Assembly: GCA_964650975.1 (NCBI GenBank)
Contig: CAZYWA010000223.1
Coordinates: 1 to 11,823, forward strand
DNA length: 11,823 bases
Reading direction: 5' to 3'
From: CAZYWA01 sp964650975 [NCBI: uncultured bacterium]
GTDB taxonomy: Bacteria > JADJOY01
Shown here: piece after piece, positions 7,259 to 11,823 of the stretch
Numbering within the stretch: the stretch's first letter is position 1
Layout: each line of letters opens with the position of its first letter
Position numbers and translations under genes: made by a program
The notes under the pieces: generated by a model
Told to the model about the DNA's origin: nothing
What the model saw: only the letters and a program-made list of their open reading frames with translations
The model's database searches: none

Positions 7259-7781
7259 GAAGGTGTAGAAAAAATCGGATCATTGCCCGGAGCGCCTCCT
7301 CCGAAGCGATCGCCTGCAGTTCGGAGGGACGCGGTCCCTCGCGTCCGCAGCGTCTGAACCAAGATGGACGCCTGCGGCTGCGAGGGACCGCAGCCCTCCG
7401 ACGAGCAGAAGCAGACCCTCGAGCGATTTCCCGCCACGCATGCCGCTGATCCAAGCGGCCGAGTTTCTTTCGTCTACACCCTCTGAGTCTCCACGAGGGT
7501 CTGACCCACGCCCCGTCCGGAATGAATCCGGCCGGGCCCCACACCCGAGTCGGCTCGCTGCCTGCTCGCCGGCGCGCCGACTGGCGTGCTGGCAAATTCA
7601 GGGTCACCACGCCGGGGAGCCCAGGATGCGCGTAGCGCGAGACGCGGACGCCCCACGCGAGGAAGTCCTAAGTAGCACCGCGCCGAAGGCGCGCGGCGCG
7701 GTGCCGCGCCGGCTCGGGGGTGGGGCCCCGCAAAAACCGCGCTTTTTGCGGGGCGGGGGGCTTGAAAAGCCCCCCGAGAAA
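7259..7781. other. Non-coding, inverted-repeat-rich gap
   Basis: About 520 bp between the convergent VOC and J-domain genes. Open frames exist on both strands (for example 7189-7437 minus), but their Arg/Ser/Pro-rich translations resemble no family. The interval holds the large imperfect palindrome at 7322-7400, a small hairpin (ACCCTC at 7479-7484 with GAGGGT at 7496-7501), and hairpin element copy C at its right end. The middle part (about 7500-7670) shows nothing I can identify; it could be decayed coding or mobile sequence. Confidence 0.6.
7322..7400. repeat. Long imperfect palindrome (79 bp)
   Basis: The outer arms (7322-7342 and 7380-7400) are each 21 bases and complementary except at two adjacent positions: CGGAGGGACGCGGTCCCTCGC pairs with a strand ending AGCCCTCCG. 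Pairing continues inward, CCGCAG with CTGCGG and CGTC with GACG separated by one bulged base, leaving a short loop around AACCAAGAT. The whole segment can fold into one nearly continuous hairpin. It lies about 60 bp past the VOC stop. It may be a dispersed palindromic repeat, a structured RNA or a degenerate terminator; one copy cannot decide. Confidence 0.6.
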
Positions 7782-7786
7782 CTAAT
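7675..7786. repeat. Stop-codon hairpin element, copy C, with an extra internal hairpin
   Basis: Three stacked hairpins. First, 11-bp arms GCACCGCGCCG (7675-7685) and CGGCGCGGTGC (7694-7704). Second, perfect 12-bp arms GCCCCGCAAAAA (7725-7736) and TTTTTGCGGGGC (7743-7754). Third, the 9-bp core GGGGGGCTT (7755-7763) and AAGCCCCCC (7767-7775) with a GAA loop, identical to copy B. The flank GAGAAACTAAT holds the minus-strand TAG stop of the J-domain gene (7782-7784). Compared with copy B, the second hairpin looks like an insertion between the GCCGRCTYGGGGG part and the core hairpin. Confidence 0.72.
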
Positions 7787-8609
7787 GCTGCGTGGTGCGC
7801 CCGACGCTCAACCCTACGTGCCGCAGCACGTCGGCGAAGCGCGGGTCGGACGGCGCCGGCCCGAACGGCAGCGTGCGGCCGTGGATCACGTCCACCAGTG
7901 CGACGTTGACGTCGACGCCCGAGCCATTCCCTTTCGCCGCGGAGTCGCGGAAGCGCTTGCACATGTTGGTGACGTGGTCGGGGTCTTCCAGCCGGTAGAA
8001 CGCCAGCACGAAGAGCGACGAGTCCTTGCCCACCAGCCGCCGGTTGGCGCGCAGCGCGTTCTCGGCGCGCTCCACGAAGCGCTCGGTGACGCCCGGGTCG
8101 AGCGTCTCCACCGCGCGCATGTGCACCCAGAAGCGCGCCGGCCAGGCGGTCGCGACCAGCGACCAGGCGAAGCCCTCCTGGTCCTGTCGCTTCCAGGTGA
8201 GGCCCTTGCGGCTTTCGAGCAGCTCGCGGCACACGCGCTTGCCGAACACCGTGACCACGCTCGCCGTGACTCGATCGGTGGGCCGCGCTCGCTGCCGCGA
8301 TTCGAGCGCCGCGGCCACCGCCAGATCCTCGGGGCTGAGCGGCGACATCACGCGCGGCAAGCCCTCGAGGGTCGAGTCCGGCGCCCGTCCCCACTGCTCG
8401 TCGTAGTCGCGCCGCGCGTCGACGTTGGACAGGATGTCGTAGGCCTCGTTGAGCTCGGCCATGCGGATCGACGCTTCCGCCTGCGCGGTGTCGCCCTGGC
8501 CGGTCACGAAATCCGGGTGATGGGCGCGAGCGAGCTTCCGGTACGCGGCCTTGATCGATTGCGGCGCAGCGCTGCGCTCGACTCCCAGGATCGCGTAATA
8601 GTTCTTCAC
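7782..8609 (-). CDS. J-domain (DnaJ N-terminal) protein with unrecognised C-terminal domain
   Basis: 275 residues starting at GTG (8607-8609). Residues 1-75 are a clear J domain: NYYAILGVERSA, helix II AAYRKLARAHH, the essential HPD at 31-33, and ELNEAYDILSNVDARRDYDEQWG. Such domains recruit and stimulate a DnaK/Hsp70. There is no Gly/Phe region, zinc domain or DnaJ C-terminal domain. The rest (about 90-275) is a predicted soluble alpha/beta region with stretches such as SLFVLAFYRLEDPDHV and VDVNVALVDVIHGRTLPFG that I do not recognise. It lies 10 bp after the pilus-type ATPase gene, so it is probably co-transcribed. A role as a dedicated co-chaperone for pilus or secretion assembly, or for a regulator, is inference only. 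The TAG stop lies inside hairpin element copy C. Confidence 0.88.
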   Translation of the reverse strand: MKNYYAILGVERSAAPQSIKAAYRKLARAHHPDFVTGQGDTAQAEASIRMAELNEAYDILSNVDARRDYDEQWGRAPDSTLEGLPRVMSPLSPEDLAVAAALESRQRARPTDRVTASVVTVFGKRVCRELLESRKGLTWKRQDQEGFAWSLVATAWPARFWVHMRAVETLDPGVTERFVERAENALRANRRLVGKDSSLFVLAFYRLEDPDHVTNMCKRFRDSAAKGNGSGVDVNVALVDVIHGRTLPFGPAPSDPRFADVLRHVGLSVGRTTQH

Positions 8610-8619
8610 GTCCGGGCTC

Positions 8620-11073
8620 TCAGAGTCCGTAGGTGCGGCGCAGCAGGCGCAGCACGCGGGTGTTGAGATCGTCGGTCGAGTAGGGCTTGCTCAGGTAGTC
8701 GTCGGCGCCCACGTGGTAGCCCTTGTTTCGCTCCTGCTCCTCGCCGGGGCTCGCCAGCATGAGGATCGGCACGAAGGCCGTGCGGATGTCCTCGCGCAAG
8801 TGCTGACAGAGCTGGAATCCGTCCATTCCGTCGAGCGAGACGTCTAGGATCACCAGGTCGGGCAGGTGCTCGGAGACCGCCAGCAGCGCTTGCTCGCCGT
8901 TCGCCGCCACCATCACGTCCACCTCGATCGGCAGCGCGGCGAGCGCCTCCTCGATCCCGTGACCCAGCGCCGGATCGGCGTTCACGACCAGCACGTTCGG
9001 GCGCTTGGTTCCGGGAGCCGGGCGCGGTCTCGCCTTGGTCCGCGGCAGCGTCCATTCCACCCCCGCGGGCGCGGTCGCTACTCCGGCAGCCATTCCCGCG
9101 GCTGCTCCGCCGCCGCCCGAATCCCATCCCGACGGTCCCGCGGGCCGTGGCACCGGCGCCGGGGCTGGGCGCCTCCGGACCGGCGTCGCGTAGGAGGCGC
9201 TGGTGGTTTCCGGAATCGCACCGCGTTTCTTGTGGCTGCAGTAGGGGCAGACGCGCCACTCGATCTTGAGCTCCTGGCCGCAGCCCTCGCACAGATCCTT
9301 GAGCGAATGCATGCAGTAAGGACAGGTCGAGAAGTCGAGGTGGATGAACGCGGAGCATTCCGGGCAGCGCACCAGGTCTTCCTCGTCGAACTGCACCACG
9401 CGCAGCACCTCGTCGACCGAGGTGACGCCCTGCTTGAGCTTGTCCATCGCGTCGTCGACCAGGAACCGCGTGCCGCTCGCGAGCGCCGCCTTGCGCAGCT
9501 CGATCTCGCCCGCCTTGCGGTGGATGAGCTCCTTCAGCTTCGGCGTCATGCGAACGATCTCGAAGATGCCGACGCGCCCGGCGTAGCCGCTGCGCGCGCA
9601 GGCCCCGCAGCCGCGCCCGCGGAAGAACTGGTGGTTGGCGCCTTCGAGCCTGAGCTTCGCCAGCACCTCGGGCGGCGGCACGTAGCTCTCCTTGCAGCGC
9701 AAGCAGATGCGGCGCGCCAGCCGCTGCGCCACGATGATCTGCACCGACGACGTGATGAGCACCGGATCGACGCCCAGATCGAGCAGCCGCGTGACGGTGG
9801 CGAGCGAGCTGTTGGTGTGCACCGTAGTGAGCACCAGGTGGCCGGTCATCGCCGCGCGGAACGCGATCTCCGCGGTCTCGAGATCGCGGATCTCGCCGAC
9901 CAGGATCACGTCCGGGTCCTGGCGCAGCACCGAGCGCAGCACCTTGGGGAACGTGAGACCGGTCTTGGTGTTCACCTGCACCTGGTTGATGCCGGCGAGC
10001 TGGTACTCGATCGGATCCTCGACGGTGACGATGTTCACCTCGGGGCTCTTGCGCTTGGTGAGCATCGAGTAGAGGCCGGTGGTCTTGCCCGATCCGGTCG
10101 GTCCCGTGACCAGGATCATTCCCTGCGGCTGGTTGAGCGCATTTTCCAGCACGCCGCACTGCTCATCGGTGAGCCCCATGGCGCGGAACGTGGGGATCTG
10201 GTTGGTGCCGAGGACCCGCAGCACCACCTTCTCGCCGAAGTGCGTGGGCAGGGTCGAGACGCGGATGTCGAGCGGCTTCCCCTGGAACTGGGCCTTGATG
10301 CGGCCGTCCTGCGGCAAGCGGCGCTCGGCGATGTCGAGGTCGGCCAGGATCTTGAGCCGCGAGCTGACCGCGGCGTGCAGCCACTTGGGCACCTGCATGT
10401 AATCGCGCAGCACACCGTCGACGCGCAGCCGCACCTGCAGGTTGTTGAGCCCCGGCTCGACGTGCACGTCGCTGGCGCCGCTCTTGATGGCGTCCTGGAT
10501 GAGGAGGTTCACCATGCGCACCACCGGAGCGAGCTGCGCGGCCTCGCGGGCGTCGAGCGCGTCGAGGTCGACGCCCTGAGGCGCCTCCGCCACGAAGCTC
10601 AGATCGGTGGCGTCGGCGACGTTGCTCAGGAAGTCCTGGAGCTTGTCCTCGGTGGCGTAATAGCGGTCGATGGCGTCGATCACCTCTCCGCGGCTCGCCA
10701 CCACCGGGCGCACCGAGAGGCCGGAGCTGAAGCCCACGTCCTGGATCACGTTGAAGTCGGACGGATCGGCCATCGCCAGCACCAGCGAGTTCCGCTCCAC
10801 CTTGACCGGCATGACCGTGTGCTTGCGCGCCATCTCCTCGGTCACGGCTCGGAGCGCCTTCTGGTCGACCGTCGCACTGGCGAGACGGACCTGAGGCAGG
10901 TTCATCCACTTCGAGAAGGTCTCGGCCAGCGACTCCTCGGAGACGCGCTTCTCGTGGATGATCAGGTCGAAGAGCGACATGTTGCGCTTGCGCGCCTCGT
11001 CCATGCTTTCCTGGAGCTCGATCGAGCTCAGGATTCCGGCCTGAAGAAGTAGCGGTCCCAGGGTCTTCGACAT
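8620..11073 (-). CDS. PilB/GspE-family assembly ATPase with zinc ribbons and C-terminal receiver domain
   Basis: 817 residues from ATG 11073 (MSKTLGPLLLQAG); GGAG (11084-11087) lies 10 nt upstream. The frame runs on to 11172, but that extension is unlike the family. Domains: MshEN/GSPII_E N-terminal (about 1-145); T2SS/T4P ATPase core (about 175-560) with Walker A GPTGSGKTT (324-332), Asp box VEDPIEYQ, Walker B with E394 (VGEIRD) and His box GHLVLTTVHT; and the usual zinc tetracysteine C457/C460/C489/C492. Unusual additions are two further zinc ribbons (C570/573/584/587 and C595/598/609/612), a Pro/Ala/Gly linker (about 625-690), and a receiver domain (about 692-817) with D744 and K796. At its acidic pocket VVNAD replaces VVDDD. 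The ATPase should power type IV pilus or type II secretion assembly at the cytoplasmic membrane face. Other pilus genes are not in the window. The J-domain gene follows. Confidence 0.94.
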   Translation of the reverse strand: MSKTLGPLLLQAGILSSIELQESMDEARKRNMSLFDLIIHEKRVSEESLAETFSKWMNLPQVRLASATVDQKALRAVTEEMARKHTVMPVKVERNSLVLAMADPSDFNVIQDVGFSSGLSVRPVVASRGEVIDAIDRYYATEDKLQDFLSNVADATDLSFVAEAPQGVDLDALDAREAAQLAPVVRMVNLLIQDAIKSGASDVHVEPGLNNLQVRLRVDGVLRDYMQVPKWLHAAVSSRLKILADLDIAERRLPQDGRIKAQFQGKPLDIRVSTLPTHFGEKVVLRVLGTNQIPTFRAMGLTDEQCGVLENALNQPQGMILVTGPTGSGKTTGLYSMLTKRKSPEVNIVTVEDPIEYQLAGINQVQVNTKTGLTFPKVLRSVLRQDPDVILVGEIRDLETAEIAFRAAMTGHLVLTTVHTNSSLATVTRLLDLGVDPVLITSSVQIIVAQRLARRICLRCKESYVPPPEVLAKLRLEGANHQFFRGRGCGACARSGYAGRVGIFEIVRMTPKLKELIHRKAGEIELRKAALASGTRFLVDDAMDKLKQGVTSVDEVLRVVQFDEEDLVRCPECSAFIHLDFSTCPYCMHSLKDLCEGCGQELKIEWRVCPYCSHKKRGAIPETTSASYATPVRRRPAPAPVPRPAGPSGWDSGGGGAAAGMAAGVATAPAGVEWTLPRTKARPRPAPGTKRPNVLVVNADPALGHGIEEALAALPIEVDVMVAANGEQALLAVSEHLPDLVILDVSLDGMDGFQLCQHLREDIRTAFVPILMLASPGEEQERNKGYHVGADDYLSKPYSTDDLNTRVLRLLRRTYGL

Positions 11074-11143
11074 GGCGCGCGCGCTCCGGAACGGTGACGG
11101 GTCCTTGGGGCCCGGGTCGACCTCGTCAGGGGGCTCGTGCCGC

Positions 11144-11172
11144 CATTTACGACTCCCCCGTGGGCGAGTCAA
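11144..11172 (-). promoter_or_regulatory. Candidate sigma-70-type promoter for the ATPase unit
   Basis: Read on the minus strand: TTGACT (11172-11167, five of six matches to TTGACA), a 17-bp spacer, then TAAATG (11149-11144, a weak -10). The spacer and part of the -35 are covered by a GACTC/GAGTC inverted repeat (11151-11170) that could be an operator. The predicted transcript start lies about 65 nt before the ATG. Confidence 0.35.
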
Positions 11173-11226
11173 GCGCCGCGAGCCTGGGCCTCACGGCCGG
11201 TCCAACCCAGGTTCCGGCCCGCATAC

Positions 11227-11243
11227 TTGCAATCGGCGGTCCA
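11227..11243 (-). promoter_or_regulatory. Candidate sigma-54 (RpoN) promoter for the ATPase unit
   Basis: The minus strand reads TGGACC-GCCGA-TTGCAA. The GG (-24) and GC (-12) dinucleotides are spaced exactly as in the consensus TGGCAC-N5-TTGCA, and the -12 half is perfect. The start would be near 11217, giving a leader of about 140 nt to ATG 11073. Sigma-54 control is known for several type IV pilus genes, which fits the downstream gene. No activator binding site was identified. Confidence 0.4.
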
Positions 11244-11433
11244 TCAAAAGCTTGCGATGTACAAGCGGTTTTTCAGAGATCCCTGACCGGATCGGCCGGA
11301 ATTGTCACGTCGTCGACCAAGATCCGTCAGCACTTCGACGGCCCTCCGGGAGCCTCCCTGCTAACCCGGGATGCGGGTGGCGCGCACGATGGGAACATGA
11401 CGCAGCAGTAGCCCGCTGCGAAATGATCCGGGC

Positions 11434-11439
11434 TAAGCT
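11434..11439 (+). promoter_or_regulatory. Possible -10 element of a leaderless YjbQ-family transcript
   Basis: TAAGCT (TAnnnT pattern) ends 9 nt before the ATG at 11449, and no Shine-Dalgarno is visible between them. That spacing would start the transcript at or next to the ATG, as in leaderless mRNAs. There is no good -35, so the evidence is weak. Confidence 0.22.
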
Positions 11440-11448
11440 CGCGCCCCG

Positions 11449-11823
11449 ATGGCCATCGTCACCGATCACGTCTCCCTCTCGACCAGGGGCGACGACCACA
11501 TCCTCGATCTCACCCCCTCGGTCGCGGCGCTGGTGGGGAAGCACCGGTTCCGTGAAGGGCAGGCGCTGGTGTTCGTGAGCGGCTCGACCGCCGGCGTGAC
11601 CACCATCGAGCTCGAGCCTGGGCTGGTCGCCGACTTGCCGGTGGCCTTCGAGCGGCTGGCGCCGCGGGGCGCTCGTTACGCCCACGAAGAGACCTGGCAC
11701 GACGGCAACGGCCACTCGCACGTGCGCGCCGCGCTGCTCGGCCCGTCGATCACGGTGCCGTTCGCCGCCGGCAAGCTGCTGCTCGGCACCTGGCAGCAGA
11801 TCGTGCTGATCGATTTCGACAAC
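11449..11823 (+). CDS. YjbQ-family (UPF0047) protein, 3' truncated by window end
   Basis: 125 codons from ATG 11449 run off the right edge; the family is usually about 135-140 residues, so little is missing. Recognisable family features are the N-terminal strand SLSTRGDDHILDLTPSVAALV, the VSGSTAGVTTIELEPG segment (family form HTSASLTINE), YAHEETWHDGNGHSHVRAALLG with conserved His residues around 82-94, and the C-terminal GTWQQIVLIDFDN. Members fold as a trimeric beta sandwich with an active-site-like pocket. E. coli YjbQ has thiamine-phosphate-synthase side activity, but the physiological role is not settled. Cytoplasmic. There is no Shine-Dalgarno in front of the ATG. It is divergent from the ATPase unit across a 375-bp gap. 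Confidence 0.93.
   Translation, partial: MAIVTDHVSLSTRGDDHILDLTPSVAALVGKHRFREGQALVFVSGSTAGVTTIELEPGLVADLPVAFERLAPRGARYAHEETWHDGNGHSHVRAALLGPSITVPFAAGKLLLGTWQQIVLIDFDN

Larger units (their letters stand above)
11074..11448. other. Regulatory gap between divergent genes
   Basis: 375 bp with no credible gene. It contains candidate minus-strand promoters for the ATPase unit (listed separately), a locally AT-richer patch at about 11240-11285, and a small inverted repeat GCTTG/CAAGC (11250-11254 and 11262-11266) just upstream of the sigma-54-like site. At its right end is a possible -10 for the YjbQ-family gene. Nothing recognisable was seen in about 11290-11420. Confidence 0.5.

Noticed and set aside
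7189-7437. 82-codon minus-strand open frame after the VOC gene
   Set aside because: Its translation is generated largely by the palindrome at 7322-7400 and the antisense of the VOC gene end. No Shine-Dalgarno or family resemblance was seen.
7400-7675. Possible transposase remnant or structured RNA in the gap
   Set aside because: No terminal inverted repeats, DDE-type residues or recognisable RNA motif could be found. Left as unassigned sequence.
7440-8666. 408-codon plus-strand open frame across the repeat-rich gap and the J-domain gene
   Set aside because: It reads through hairpin element copy C and antisense to a canonical J domain, with no protein motif of its own.
8866-11052. 728-codon plus-strand open frame opposite the ATPase gene
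   Set aside because: It is an antisense shadow in high-GC DNA: the translation is rich in Arg, His, Glu and Leu without domain motifs, and the minus strand carries an unmistakable GspE/PilB protein.
1-11823. CRISPR array, tRNA, rRNA or prophage
   Set aside because: No regularly spaced direct repeats, no tRNA-like cloverleaf with T-loop consensus, no rRNA landmarks, and no phage structural or integrase proteins were seen.

Overview
The window is bacterial DNA of high G+C (about two thirds by eye), densely coding, with short intergenic gaps. There are no rRNA or tRNA genes, CRISPR arrays or recognisable insertion sequences. The gene set (a hybrid two-component kinase, a type IV pilus/type II secretion ATPase, a possible exported lipoprotein and a candidate sigma-54 promoter) points to a Gram-negative-type, probably environmental bacterium. 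A lineage such as Candidatus Eisenbacteria or another deep, high-GC phylum with delta-proteobacterial features would fit, but this is a guess. I cannot place the organism from the sequence alone.

Layout from left to right. (1) 1-1155 (+): 3' part of a gene for a receiver domain followed by a histidine kinase, cut by the window edge. (2) 4056-1192 (-): a three-gene unit for a carboxyl-methyltransferase-like SAM enzyme, a secreted alpha/beta hydrolase and a SpoU/TrmH RNA 2'-O-methyltransferase. The first two genes overlap by ATGA and the third follows after a 10-bp gap. (3) 4195-4635 (+): a small secreted protein of unknown function with its own Shine-Dalgarno. (4) 6737-4792 (-): agmatine deiminase and N-carbamoylputrescine amidase overlapping by ATGA, a complete two-step agmatine-to-putrescine route. 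(5) 6893-7258 (+): a VOC/glyoxalase-fold protein. (6) 7259-7781: about 520 bp without a credible gene but rich in inverted repeats. (7) 11073-7782 (-): a PilB/GspE-type ATPase with extra zinc ribbons and a C-terminal receiver domain, followed after 10 bp by a J-domain protein. (8) 11074-11448: a regulatory gap with candidate sigma-54-like and sigma-70-like promoters for the ATPase unit. (9) 11449 to the end (+): the start of a YjbQ-family gene.

The most striking non-coding signal is a GC-rich hairpin element. It occurs three times, each time at the end of a minus-strand unit that converges on a plus-strand gene, and the stop codon of that unit lies inside the conserved part. It behaves like a recurring 3'-end or terminator-like repeat, although it has no T tract. 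The most striking protein is the ATPase fused to zinc ribbons and a receiver domain whose Mg-binding acidic pair is lost.
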